In this document: positions 11,130 through 22,705 of the stretch, one piece after another
Layout: each line of letters starts with the position of its first letter
Numbering within the stretch: position 1 is the first letter of the stretch
Assembly: GCF_032854445.1 (NCBI RefSeq)
Contig: NC_088299.1
Location: 7,728,324 to 7,792,323 of the forward strand
Direction of reading: 5' to 3'
From: Liolophura sinensis
Taxonomy: Eukaryota > Mollusca > Polyplacophora > Chitonida > Chitonidae
DNA: 64,000 nt
Translations under genes and position numbers: made by a program
Notes under the pieces: model-generated
Databases searched by the model: none
What the model saw: only the letters and a program-made list of their open reading frames with translations
What the model was told of the DNA's origin: nothing

Positions 11130-11800
11130 CGGAGAAAAACTCCATTCAAAAGGTTTTCCCTCCTATTTTCCCTTCTTCACTAGGCCAAAGCATCTAATGG
11201 TTGAGTCGTGCCTACAGGAGACTAAGATGGACAGAGATCGATCAACCTCTTCATGGGTATACAGCGATGACAGCGAGACGTAAATCTATTGTCAGTTGTA
11301 GGAGTTCAACGAGTGGTTTAGGACTCATAAGACGTATAAGCCTTTCTTCCAGAGGATGAAAGAACAGAAAAAATAAAGCAGCTGGAAACAAGGGAATTAA
11401 CAATGAACATTACATCCGTCCCTCACAGCTTAATCTCCGAAAGCTATCAACTCCGGTAACGGCGAAAAATATATCTGCATGCATCTGTTTACGTGTTTTA
11501 CGCAGACTGCACTAAATATTCAGAGTCGGAGGATGTGTTTGTGTAATGGAGAAATGGAAATGGAAATGATGATCTCGGTGCTGATTACAACGTTGTTACT
11601 TAATACGGCTTTTCTCTGCATAGTTATGTAAATGTTTGATTTACATGTATAACATATGTGTATGGACAGAAACGGATACCCTTGCCTCCCCTTGACCTCT
11701 CTTTTTACCTCCCTTCTGTTTCCTTCTTGGGGACGACAGCGTTATCAAATTGCTGTCAGTGTAAAAAAACATGTAGATACTCGCACGCACGATATGTTTT
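11130..11800. repeat. Duplicated block 2, copy b
   Basis: Diverged partner of 7870-8600, in the same orientation. The best-kept parts are 11180-11340 and 11620-11780. Confidence 0.6.
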
Positions 11801-11886
11801 TTTTTCACCACAAATCGCACATTAGTGCTTTGCCAAAATTTTCATATTGCAACAGCATGGTTCGATTTATAACCACACTTAATTAA

Positions 11887-11981
11887 TTAATTTATTTATT
11901 TATTTGATTGGTCTTTTATGCCGTACCAAAGAATATTTCACTTATACGACGGCGGCCAGCAGTATGGTGGGAAGAAACCGG
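11887..11981 (-). repeat. SINE-2 copy, 5'-truncated
   Basis: On the plus strand: (ATTT)n tail, GATTGGTCTTTTATGCCGTA, AGAATATTTCACTTATACGA, CGGCGGCCAGCAGTATGGTG and GGAAGAAACCGGGA, which is the SINE-2 3' end in reverse. AT-rich AATTAATTT-like sequence on both sides may be the target-site duplication. Confidence 0.85.
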
Positions 11982-12129
11982 GAATTAATTTAATTAAAAA
12001 GCGTCTTAGATTGATAGAGGGCAATTTCTTTAAACTTACTCTTTTGTTTACTAAAGCAAACTAGTATGCTCAGCTATGAAACCGTTGGTCGAATGGTCTA
12101 AATTGTTAATATACACTGTTGGTGCCTGA

Positions 12130-12210
12130 AGCTTAGCGAGAGGTGGATTCGAACACACGCCCTCATTGGACTTTCTTATTGCAGCTAGCCAACCATACGA
12201 GCCAGCAAAG
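12130..12210 (-). repeat. tRNA-like head of an unidentified SINE, or a tRNA relic
   Basis: On the minus strand, TGGCTAGCTGC resembles the RNA polymerase III A box and TGTTCGAATCC resembles the B box, at roughly tRNA spacing. A convincing cloverleaf with acceptor stem could not be formed by eye, so a functional tRNA gene is unlikely. It could be the head of a third SINE family or a tRNA pseudogene. Confidence 0.4.
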
Positions 12211-12964
12211 ATCAGAAATAATAAAACTTTTTTCTCATTCGTGTGGTCTTCTTTTTGGTTTCCATCTTCAAGACGTGACAGAATAAAAAAAAAAATCACT
12301 GTAGATATTGGAAACATGAAAGACATAATACAACACATTGTGTTATATTTGGTGTTGACGTATTATTTTCTTCGTAGTTCACAAAAGCTATCCCAGCCAC
12401 ATCCCGAGCACAATTATCATTAGACACTGAATTCAGAATTCTTTTATTTGCCTTCTATCTACACAGGACCACACAAGTGATGTGGGTGTGTGTGTTGCTT
12501 TTTTTCTGTAAGCTAGGGATTAATCACATTGCCATTGGTATCAATCAATAAATATCGATCACTGTGAAAATGCACATGGTGCTCAGGGATGCTATAATGA
12601 ACACAGGATTCTATTAATTACACGTTCTGATTTTGACATCGACTGTGCTTTTGTAAAGAGATTACGTGACTGAAAAAATGAAAATCTGGCAATTTGATAG
12701 TTTTGATACGCGTGTGTTAAAGGCTCTAGTCTAACGTTGATCAATACACGTACTGGATTCGTGAAACAATGTCAAGCTAACCCACTATGTCATTCAGTAC
12801 ATCTATAGCCTACACGCTGAAAAATATCGACTACAGAGGGTAATCTAGCAAAGCATTTTCTGCGTCAAAATGTACCGCCTTGAATCACCGAAATGGAGAT
12901 CCGGGATATGGCCATGGTGTCTAATATTAAATTATTTGAGTCTCTCTAACGCTGTTCTCCAGAA
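12211..12964. other. Unassigned non-coding sequence
   Basis: No recognisable gene or repeat. Confidence 0.4.
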
Positions 12965-13168
12965 GCCAATTCCACAAAGTCATCTGTGACATAAGTCAAA
13001 ATTTAAAATCTAATCACAACGGTTAGTTTTTTGGCATTGCATGTAAAGATTTTTGATTTTGACTTTGCTTTAAGTTGACACAAATTTTAATTTCTGTGGC
13101 CCAAAAATAAGCTCTAAAATCGTATTTCAGATTTTAGCTGAAGTCAAAAATATTTTTGTGGAATTGGC
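12965..13168. mobile_element. MITE with 14-bp terminal inverted repeats
   Basis: GCCAATTCCACAAA at 12965-12978 is exactly inverted at 13155-13168. Inside the termini the arms continue to pair loosely, with AAGTCAAAA-type sequence on the left and its complement on the right, giving a foldback of about 204 bp. No ORF is present, as expected for a non-autonomous DNA element. A related half-element (CCGATTCCATAAAGCCAT, then AACTCAAAATTTGAAAG) occurs at 22983-23040. The transposase superfamily cannot be decided, because no clear target-site duplication was seen. Confidence 0.7.
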
Positions 13169-14138
13169 ACTAGAATGTTTTAATTTTAGTGTTAGGTGTG
13201 TGTTTTTACACGAGATTTCTATTTGGCCACGAACCGCTCCCACCAAGGCTGTTGGTAAACACAATACGTCTGGCTCTTTTTTCGTCTTCGGTTTGCTGTA
13301 GGGCGTCAGAAACTTGTTGGATCGTTGTCAAATCATATCTGGCACCCGCGTCTTGATTCTTAAGGGAAGGGAAAATATGAACACAAAAAAAAAACTTTGT
13401 TAAACTCTATGGGCTTAGTGCCCGATAAAGTCAATGATGATGTGTGAGATGTATGTATGTATGCATGCTTGGGGTTTTACGTCGTGCTTAACCCGTTTTC
13501 AGTCATATGACGACGAGGAGTCATTGTCGTCTACAGGATGATGTGTGGAGCTAACACGTGTAGGTATACAGTTAGAACGAACGTGGATGAACACTTCAGT
13601 ACAGTTACTCCAGTGCCTACCCCAGTGCCTCCTCCAGCTAAACCAGTAATACCGGTAAAGTGTGCCATCCTCCCAAACACGAAACAGTCATGACAAGTAC
13701 TGCTTAGATAAAGCTATCGAAACACCCAACTAGGAATGACGCTAAGGAATGTTAAGATATTTATTGTGATTTCTTAATGGAATGGCAAGCTAAAGGTATA
13801 TTGTGTATTGCCAGCGGACCAACCAGTATGTGATGTACCACCTTTGGCGCAAAAACATAACTGATGAAGATTCGCAATATTAACGTCTTTGTTAAGACCC
13901 AGCTTGGGGCAGAAACTACATCTTCAGTCAGAGACACATATTTTACTAATGACAACATAAAACCTAGCAAGGTGCGTGATTTGGATGCTGTTTAAATTCC
14001 CTCGGCTCTTTCCAGCATGACTGGAAACTGCATTGACAGCCTCTCTCTATACTTAATTTCCAACGTATTACATTTCTGACATTATATGTTTCTTAGTTGT
14101 TGGAAAGTTATGTTTGGCGTTGCTTTGGAAACGGCTAT
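13169..14138. other. Unassigned non-coding sequence
   Basis: Nothing recognisable apart from a short GTAT-rich run near 13450-13465 and a small SINE-1-like scrap near 13475-13515 (TTGGGGTTTTACGTCGTGCT, TCATATGACGACGAGGAGTC). Confidence 0.4.
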
Positions 14139-14152
14139 AATTGGGTGTACGA

Positions 14153-14245
14153 TTTATTTGATTTATTTATTTCATTGGTGTTTACTTATACGACGGCTGC
14201 CAGCATTGTTGTAGGAGGAAACCGGTCAGAGACCAGGGGAAACAA
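14153..14245 (-). repeat. SINE-2 copy, truncated, with target-site duplication
   Basis: The flanks AATTGGGTGTACGA (14139-14152) and AATTGGGTACACGA (14246-14259) are a 14-bp target-site duplication with two differences. The insert is only the SINE-2 3' end and carries an internal deletion of about 23 bp: ATTGGTGTTT runs straight into ACTTATACGAC. Confidence 0.85.
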
Positions 14246-14259
14246 AATTGGGTACACGA

Positions 14260-17200
14260 ATGTCTGCAGTGCAACCTATATCCACATATACTGATCATAC
14301 CAGCATGGAACTCTACAACTGCTGTTCTGCCGTATGACATCGTGTATAACTGTCCTGAATCCCAATGCTAGATCGGAACCGGTTCGGAGTGAGTCGATGT
14401 ATGAGACACGTGCCGTGTGTTTTCCAAGTAATACTGATCATTGACGATCGGGTGTTTGAAGGTAAGAGGTATTATAGTGACACTGAGTAATATTATTTGA
14501 CATTAATGCGCAGGATTACGATGAAAGGTAATCCTGGTTCTTGTAGTGGTTCCGGCGCCGCCTCTAATCTCGGGGTTCTTTCTGTGTCTGTTTCCTTTCC
14601 AAAGCCAAACGAATCGATGAAAAACCAAAGGCCATGCAATTCATGAAAATCAATAACGTATTCGGTACGAATCATAAATGCCTATCTAGCGTCGATGTAC
14701 TTGATGTAACAGCTGCTTTGAAGTAGTTAATTCGCATTAATTTGACATCTGCATTGGTTTAAAGCGCAAGGGTGGCAAAGACCTGACGTTGCGTTTATCA
14801 CAGTCCTCGGAGGTCATACAATTTTTTACGTATAAATGTACATAAATGAAAGAAATGCAGTTAGGTTGTCCACAACGTATCATCATATAATACAAAATAC
14901 ATGTCACAACAATATCGACTTATTGTACGTTGGATTACATTTTGATATTCCATTCAAAGCCTGCATATATTTAACTTATTAGATCACGATTAGAACAGCA
15001 TATCGTTTTCTTTATCAGATTTCTCAGTGTTATTAACAAACTGATTATCTAATGAAAGATCATGAATATTAATGACTCATTTATGACTCACTGAGAAAGA
15101 ATATTCCCTTTTCATTGAATACCACATGGCCTTTCCCTTCTGTCTTTTAGCTGTGAAAAGCTCTCGGTCCGCTCTTCAAAATTTGGAGATTCTGTCTGTT
15201 GACACAGGAATTCACATAACCCGAGGCCAAAGTGCATCATCAACTTTTTACGGAACGTCAGAGCCGTAGCAAATGTGCGCTCATTTTAAATACAATATCG
15301 CAATGACAATTATGGAATTCTTGCTTCGGATATTTGTTCCGTTTCACGCGAAAGAAAAACATTGTTCTTGTCTGTCAATCTGATATTATATGTGTGTGCA
15401 GCAACAAAAAAACCTTTTACCATAATTACATGGTCATGATCACTCTGTACGTCATTGTGCTGCGATTTTTATGACATCTGCGCACTTCCCGGTCGTAATT
15501 CTTCGGGTGTGATGTGATGTCATTATCATTGGGATTCCAAAAGTGACGTCATGATCACTGAGATTCCGCAAAATGACGTCAGGATCGTCAGGATTCCCCA
15601 AAATAAATTCACTTAAAGGTGGTTTCGGAATTTCTACGACGCAACAGGAAATGTGCATGATGGTTCTAAATTTTTCTATCGGTTAATACTCGACAAGCAT
15701 TGAGAATATTTTACTGAGTATTTTGACTGTATAAATTAGACGGCACTCGAGAGTTCAAACTTCTGCATCAGTTATTTGTTTAAAATGACAAATAACTAAA
15801 CTAAATAACCTAATAAATAAAATGTTTAAAATAATACCCTGGATTCCTACGTTATCTACTACACGTGAGGCATTCCTGTATCCGCATTCCGGTATGCACC
15901 ACCCTTAAAACACAAAAACCAAATGCATTAGTCATTCACCCAGAGCCAACCCGTGCACAAAATTTCACCTAGAACATGTTTTGTTGACTCAGATACACAC
16001 ACGTGCAGACAGACACACAGACAGACATACAGACGGACAACAAAAGGCAAAATCACAACCGCCTTGGTGAAAATGAAAATGTCCGGTTCTGAAAGAATTG
16101 CATAATTTTAAGCATTCTGTCTGAACATTATTATGCAACTTTCTGTTGTCACAATTTTACTTGCCATGGGGTGATATATATTGAAGCTATCCCACAGACT
16201 CTGTCGGCAAGACCTATTGAGTCTGTATGAATATACCACAGAACATGGCATGAAAGGCCATCATTAGTGTCTCAGTTTGAAAAGCCCTTGAGACGGCAAA
16301 ATACAGAAATGCCGTAAATAATTCAATGACGCCATTTCCTCTTGCGGGAATCAAACGACACTTTGTGTGACAGCTGAAAGGACCTTTCTTTCCCTGTGTC
16401 TGGTGTCTTGTGCCATGTAGCCTGGGTACATTTGTGATTAATTTTTAATCTGTTGCTTCCACAGAGACATACTCACTGTTTAAAGAATAAAGCTGTCAGT
16501 TTCTTTTCTTGTCCTTCTGACAGTGGCACAAATGTAGCTTTTTTAGCATTGTAATGTTCATTAAATGTAAGAACAAGATAGCATTTTAGGTAAATGTTTT
16601 TTTTTACATAAAGGGATACAGAATCGGGGCTGATTGGCTGGTGTGAAAGATAGGAAAGAGCAGACTATGCATAGCCTAATCTGAATTTTAGGTATTTTAC
16701 ATTTATTCAAGCGAGCAAAGTTTAGCCCAATCTCAACTGTCAGTCAATCAGCGTCGATTCTGTGTCAATTTAAGCCTTGGTCCAAGGGGAGATTAAACAA
16801 CTACATAACAAGACCTAGAAAGTTTTATTTCAGTCTGAAGAAAGGGCAATTCTGAAGTTCTGAAATTTTCTTTAGAATGCTACCAATTAAAGTAAGCACC
16901 TTATAAATTATCGGTACATCAAGACAAAAGTGAATTTATAAAAAAAAGTCTATCCCTGTTGGATGTGCTAAATGCTGACTTTAGGAAAGTAGATAATTCA
17001 GTGTCAGATTTTATTTCTATATATAGGGCTCAAAAGAAGTAAATCACATAAAACTTTAAAATGTCGAAAGATAAAATGAGACGAAAACTGATGAAGTGTA
17101 AAAGTAATGGTTTTATACTTGTTTAAACTGTTAGCGATGCGCTCACCTCATTACGTAGTTTATAGCACTGCAGGGACATATTAACATTCAAACTCAAAGT

Positions 17201-17329
17201 CCATTGTCCAGCTAGATGGGATTTCAGCTCTCGGAAAAAAAACAATAGCTTGCACTTAATGCAACTAGCTGGAAAAGAGTTGCTTAAAAGAAATAAAAAC
17301 AAAGGAAATTTTGCGGTTGTTCTTTAACG
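14260..17329. other. Unassigned non-coding sequence
   Basis: The longest stretch of this half without a recognised element. It includes the 30-bp array at 15514-15600 and a CAGACA-rich simple run near 16003-16035. No ORF has a recognisable motif. Confidence 0.4.
15514..15600. repeat. 30-bp tandem array with CRE-like palindromes
   Basis: Three units of about 30 bp each contain a GATTCC-type end. Two of them carry the perfect palindrome TGACGTCA (15544-15551 and 15574-15581), and the first has the variant TGATGTCA. TGACGTCA is the consensus cAMP-response element bound by CREB/ATF bZIP factors in animals. Whether this array is regulatory or chance minisatellite sequence cannot be told from sequence alone, and no gene is nearby. 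Confidence 0.6.
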
Positions 17330-17480
17330 CCATGCTCAAGTATTTTTCACTTATAGGATGGCGGTCAGAATTATGACCACAAAACCGGTGTTCCCGGAAT
17401 AAACCACTGACCTTTGGCAAGCTGCTGATAAGCTTCCCCATTTGTCACGCGCAGACTTACAAGCCATACTGGTGGAAAAC
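17330..17480. repeat. SINE-like repeat C, copy 1
   Basis: The segment carries ATGCTCAAGTATTTTTCACT and TATAGGATGGCGGTCAGAAT, which resemble the reversed SINE-2 end, followed by GGTGTTCCCGGAATAAACCA, CTGACCTTTGGCAAG..CTGATAA and CTTCCCCATTTGTCACG. The second half matches 18541-18640. I read this as a separate family with a SINE-2-related end. Confidence 0.55.
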
Positions 17481-17836
17481 AAGAGGTCGTCAAACAGCGT
17501 CAGCCTGCGCAAGCGCACATGGGTCTCTAAGAACATTAAGAGCAATGAGGCTCCAGAAGTCTAAATGTAGTTTGGCCAGTGTATACACACAAAAAACGCC
17601 TGTGTTGAAATCTTAACTCAACAATTGCAGTTGTTTTCATTCCATACAAAAATGTGCTACCTTAACATAAACATGTATTACATAAATGTGAAGAACGCAT
17701 TTAACATCAATCTTGTGTTCAGTTCCTTCAACACACAACCTTACGTTAATTCAAAACAAGATAGAGTTGTTAAAATATGACACAAGACTTTTGTTGGAAA
17801 GAACGCAAGTTTGTGTTCATACAACTCATTCAAGAG

Positions 17837-18091
17837 GCCGAGAGATGTATTATGCCAGCACGGCGCAATGACCCAGGAGCCTCTCGCCAGCGTGGCCACA
17901 GTGAGTTCAAGTCCAGTTCATGCTGCCTTCCTCACCGGCCGCAAGTGGAAAACGGTCTTTCAGCAACCTGCGGATGGTCTTGGATTTTGCTCGGGTTCTG
18001 ATCGGTTTTCTCTAACCATAATGTTGACCGCCGTCGTATAAGTGAAATTTTCTTGAGTACGGCGTACAAGACCAATCAAATAAATAAATAA
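17837..18091 (+). repeat. SINE-2 copy, nearly full length, with 10-bp target-site duplication
   Basis: CATTCAAGAG flanks the element at 17827-17836 and 18092-18101. The copy has the tRNA-like part, including GAGTTCAAGTCCAG as B box, the GCGCAATGACCCAGGAGCC segment, the middle with AGCAACCTGCGGATGGTC, the CCGCCGTCGTATAAGTG block and an (AAAT)n tail. The 5' end with the A box is rearranged or mutated. ORFs that cross it are SINE sequence. Confidence 0.93.
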
Positions 18092-18101
18092 CATTCAAGA
18101 G

Positions 18102-18540
18102 TTTTTTGTGTGTATCTGAAAGGCATGGTCATAACCACCAAAACACAGACAAATGTGGTCCGAAGTCCAGGCTTGTAATCAAAGATCTGTAAATAGATAT
18201 ACCAACCATTACACGGTTTATATTTGTCAACATTTAGACCCTGTGTTACAGTCAGCCTTACTAGCTTGGGCTGATTTTTTCCAGAACTGGCCCTGAGAGG
18301 AAAATGAAAGTAAATATTTGTTCATTATCCAGAGGTAGGATGAAAATTGTACATAATGTGAAGCGTTTCTGGTACAGGTATCTAAAGTGTATCGCTGTAT
18401 TTCCTGGGTGAAAAACACGCTACCGGTAATGTTTATGTTGTGGATGTCTGTTGTGATAACTAAAGCAAATGTCAAATAGAGGATGAGTTTTGTTATACAC
18501 TCCAAACATGTTTACCAATGCACTTTTAATGAGAAATGAG
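18102..18540. other. Unassigned non-coding sequence
   Basis: No recognisable gene or repeat. The minus-strand ORF of about 90 codons here has no motif. Confidence 0.35.
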
Positions 18541-18640
18541 TTAATTTCATGGCGGAGGAAACAGAAGTGCCCAGGGTAAACCACAGAACTTTGGCAGATT
18601 ACTGACTAACTTCCTCACGTGTGATATACAGACACTGGTT
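18541..18640. repeat. SINE-like repeat C, copy 2
   Basis: GGCGGAGGAAACAGAAGTGC, CCAGGGTAAACCACAGAACT, TTGGCAGATTACTGACTAAC and TTCCTCACGTGTGATATACA form the same block order as the second half of 17330-17480. Confidence 0.55.
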
Positions 18641-19529
18641 GAGGGAAAATGATTTTCACCGAACGTTGGACTGCGCATAGCGCCACACGAGCGGCGTCAG
18701 TCGATTTTTGTCCAACAATCAATCAAAGTGGGGAAACCAACAAATTCTACTGTGTAACCTAATATTAGCCGGTACAACTTTATTGGAATAACTATATTTC
18801 GAACATATAAGGCCACAAGGCATAAATGAAATGCGTTCAGTTCTCTATACTGATAAACATAAATCCAGAAAGCAAATCTTACCTGATGATCAGCCTGATC
18901 ACACTCCACTATATAAAGCTTACAACTTATACAGTTCATTGATTATATGTAAAAAAACAGCAAACTACCAAATGATAGTTATGAAAGTATTTTAAAACTA
19001 TGCGATTCTGAATGATCTATCAGATAATGATTATCTCTGTTTCGACTTTCTTTGCTTTTAAAAAGAGACGGGTGCTGAGAAAAATAGGCCTACAGGAAAG
19101 ATAATGACCGAAACAAACCAATTTGGCACGCTTTCGTAGGCCATAATCTAAGCCAAAGGCAGGGACGAGTGAATAACAACAAAGCTAACCTTATTGGATG
19201 GCATGGAAACTCGAAAACGGTTTGTGAAGCCCTTATCGATTGAGCGTGAATGGAGGTATTGACATAGAATTTCTGCTAGATTCCAAGCAATTAGCCTGTT
19301 CGTGACTGAATGGTGGCGTGGGATATACGGTTAGCACGATGTATGCTCTGTGACACGCCACAAGAAAGGATTCTCTGGAAAAGCAAGCAAAAAGCGTCTT
19401 CAGAAACTGTGCAAGAAATGAATCAGTGCTAGTGAACTCTTGAGTCTTGTGGAAATGCAGCAAGTTTTCTATGTTAACAGAGGTTTCTGCTAAAATCGAT
19501 TTCCAACTGACTTCACAAACAATATATAT
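18641..19529. other. Unassigned non-coding sequence
   Basis: Nothing recognisable. The 80-99 codon ORFs on the minus strand lack motifs. Confidence 0.4.
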
Positions 19530-19539
19530 CATGTGTATT

Positions 19540-19715
19540 TATTTATTTGATTTGATTGGTGTTTTACGCCGTACTCAAGAATATTTCACTTATATCACGG
19601 CGGCCAACATTATGGTTGGTGGAAAACCCACGGCCATCCGCAGTTTGCTACAGACCTCCCCATGTACGGCCGGAGAGGAAGTCAGCATGAGCTGGACTTG
19701 AGCTCACAGCGACCG
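19540..19715 (-). repeat. SINE-2 copy, 5'-truncated, with 10-bp target-site duplication
   Basis: CATGTGTATT is found at 19530-19539 and 19716-19725. The insert runs, on the plus strand, from the (ATTT)n tail through the GTTTTACGCCGTACTCAAGA block to GAGCTCACAGCGACCG, so it is truncated inside the tRNA-like head. A deletion removes part of the GC-rich palindrome. Confidence 0.93.
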
Positions 19716-19751
19716 CATGTGTATTAGATTAAAACATATGTCAGTTAGTTT

Positions 19752-20072
19752 AGAGTGAGTGAGTGCTTGAGGTTTAGGAATCCTTCAGAGAGCACGTAAT
19801 TTGCCTCCTTGAGGCAGGACGGATTTCTAACGCTCTTTTATCTAGTGCCGCTTCACTGAGACGCCTTACCGAAGGCAAGTAAGTAGCCCCGACCGAGTCA
19901 TTATACAGATACAGGTCAACCAGTCGTTGCACTATCCCCTTCATGCTGAACGTCAAGCGAGGAGTTACAACTTCCACTTTTAAAGCGTTAGGTGTGACTC
20001 GACCCAGGATGGATCCTTGATCTCCCGATCCCGAAGCGGACGCTCTACCAACTGTGCTATCGGGGCCGTTAA
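19752..20072 (-). repeat. SINE-1 copy
   Basis: On the plus strand it starts with the GTGAGTGAGTGCTTG tail and ends with the tRNA-like head CTACCAACTGTGCTATCGGG. It lacks the segment between GGTTTA and GGAATCC that other copies have. Imperfect GTTAGTTTA/GTTAAGTTA flanks may be the target-site duplication. ORFs over this stretch are SINE sequence. Confidence 0.88.
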
Positions 20073-20273
20073 GTTACTTTCGAGGTATCGTTCCTGGGTG
20101 AATAGAGTTAAGAGTAAAAGTTACTCGATAGATGGGTGGAAATCGGGTGAAAAACTCATGAGTACTTGTCAAGATGGCAAAATTAAGTATGAAAGAGACT
20201 TAGGTTGACACAGATGATCTTCATGCTGTGGCCGAGTGTTTAACGTGCAGCACAATACACTCAAACAATTATT

Positions 20274-20497
20274 CTGTTAAATTTAACCGAAAGTCTGTTA
20301 TCTGAGTGATGCTTGAATGTATTCTGTTATTGCAGCACATTATTCTGTTCAGTATAACTTACATATTCTATTAATTCAACATAAATATTACATAAGACTA
20401 ACAGGATAAAATGTTGAATATGACACATCGATGTGTTATAATAACAGAATACATTCTAGCATCACTCAGACAACAGGCTTTCTGCCAAATTTAACAG
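20274..20497. repeat. Long foldback (inverted repeat) element
   Basis: A left arm of about 65 nt at 20274-20338 (starting CTGTTAAATTTAACCGAAAG and including TGAGTGATGCTTGAATGTAT) is inverted at 20432-20497 with roughly 85-90% identity by eye. The spacer of about 93 nt is AT-rich. There is no ORF. The structure resembles a non-autonomous foldback DNA element and would form a strong hairpin if transcribed. Confidence 0.75.
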
Positions 20498-20517
20498 ACT
20501 GATACCCCATTGAGTCT

Positions 20518-20703
20518 CTCAGAGAAAGTCCAGCTCATGCTGGCTCCCTCTCCATTTGTACACGGCAAAGTCTGTCAGCAACCTGTAGATTGCCCGCTAG
20601 TTATGCCCGGTGACCTCACACCACAATGCTGACTGCCGTCGTATAAGCGAAATATTCTTGACTATGGCGTAAAACACTAATCAAACAAATAAATAAATGA
20701 ATA
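20518..20703 (+). repeat. SINE-2 copy, degenerate
   Basis: AAAGTCCAGCTCATGCTGGC, AGTCTGTCAGCAACCTGTAG, TGCCGTCGTATAAGCGAAAT and an (AAAT)n tail are present. The copy starts only about 20 bp after the foldback element and is 5'-truncated. Confidence 0.85.
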
Positions 20704-22559
20704 AGCATTTAGATTGAAATGCGGAACAATAATTTGTACAGTAGTGGGAACTGACGGCAAGTAGAGCGCATAGGAGTTTTTTGGGGGTACACCAATGGAA
20801 CGTGGGTGTCAAATTGTTTGGTAAACTGATGAGTGCCTTATGAGTCTGGGTGTCAAGTAGAACACGATCTCTGTGTCATTTACACTTGCTCTTCTTCTCG
20901 AGATTGACGCTAATGTCGTACGCTTTGAAAAACAACGGTTCTCTCAAAAGATTAAAGCATTTGTGACACTGCTGATTTTTCTTTTTGTTACTTAATTTTC
21001 TATTTTTCAGTCCGCGTTTCGGGTAAATTTTAAACACAACTCAACATTTGGAGTAACCCACTAATATCAACCATTTGTTTTAGTTTATGACCATCATAGA
21101 CATCATTTTGCTGCCAGATATGAATGGATAGATATGGTGTACGGAAGGTTATCTAAAGATGTAGGATGTTGCCAAGGGAAAAAAGATCTGGGTGGTTGAA
21201 ATTTTGCAGCAAACATAAATGTGGCAAAGCAGATGAATAGTCTGTGGCTTGGGGGAAGACAACATTAAAATATAAAATGAATATGGTAAAATTACTGATG
21301 CTGTAACAAAACTTAAAGAATACCAGTTTACAACGAAATTTACAGGTTTATTTGTACGTTTAGGAAGCTACATGGCAACTCAATTTTATATTTTCAAAAT
21401 GGGTTTATACAGATGTTGAATAATTTGGAAATAAAAGGCCTCATACAATGCTAGTAATATTCACGGCTTTCAGATTATGGATTTATCAGATTTTTCATAT
21501 TTATTGCATAGGTAGTGTGCAATACCACACTGATGCTGGATTTTGCACTCTAGCGCATTTGTAAGCGAATCACGTTACGGTTAGCAACACCCAAAAGAAA
21601 ATCCAAGCAGGTAAGGTACAGAGGAACTGTTCAGCACTGGCGGGACCACATGCCTGTATGTTCGAAGACAAAACTTATAATCCTTATTGAACGCTGTCAG
21701 TTTGGGCTTAGCTTCTGTGGTATCGGTATCCGTAGAGACACAGCGCCCCATTGAAAGAAAGCCATTATTGGGGACGAAATGGACATTGTTAGGAAAATAA
21801 ACCCATTAAACAGGATTCTGTCATATGATAGACTTGTAAACACGGTGTCATGTCGGCCCTTAAGCCTGTTTGAACAGATAATGACTCCATTCCTTTCAAG
21901 CCATGGACAGTGTCAGAGTCAATCAACAACTCTGAGAGCGAAATAAGAATCTCGAGGTTAACCAAACGAACTGCAAATGAAGGCGGGCAAACAGTCACGT
22001 ATGTCCGAAAGGATACGATAGATGACCTAATAGTGACTATGGGAACTAAACTGTCTTTATTTGTATACACAGGTGTACAATAGGCATCCTTGTAAGTTGG
22101 CGTTTAGTAATTGATTGATCTGTTACGGTTCTGGTACATGCATTGATGTCGTAATATCGAAAAATTGTAGCCGGCTCCAGTGACACTGAAAGATCTTGTT
22201 TGTCACATTAAACACTGTAGGCTTCTGAAGATCCCTGCACCACAAATGCGACTTTGTGAAAAATTTTTAAGCAGACAGTTATGAACCAATCAATTAAATA
22301 AATATATAACAAAGGTAACTTTCAGTCTTATACTACCTCAACGCATAACATGTTAATGATAGTCAAAGGGCCATGTGTTCTCAACCAGGATTTATGTATT
22401 TAGGTTTTCGTTATAATTCCAAATGTTACGTATAACATATGTTAACAATTCTAATTCATGGCAACACTTATTTAGTATGTTTCCAAGAAGAAAAAAATTG
22501 CCACAAAGACTCGAACTTGATATTCCTTGAGGGGCAGGCTTCGTTAGTTTACTGTATTA
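20704..22559. other. Unassigned non-coding sequence
   Basis: No recognisable gene or repeat. The only ORF above 90 codons (minus, 21789-22070) has no motif and no conserved partner. Confidence 0.4.
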
Positions 22560-22705
22560 TTGAGGATTTTTACATATGAAGACAAACGTTAACCAACATG
22601 GGACTTTGATAACACGTAGAAATACACACGTGAAAGTTACAGTAAAGATAATTTTTCTGGTTAACTTTGATCTTCATATTGTAAACTAAAAACACAGCGT
22701 CTCGG
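22560..22705. repeat. Dispersed repeat R1, copy b
   Basis: Partner of 5100-5238 in the same orientation. No SINE follows here. Confidence 0.65.
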
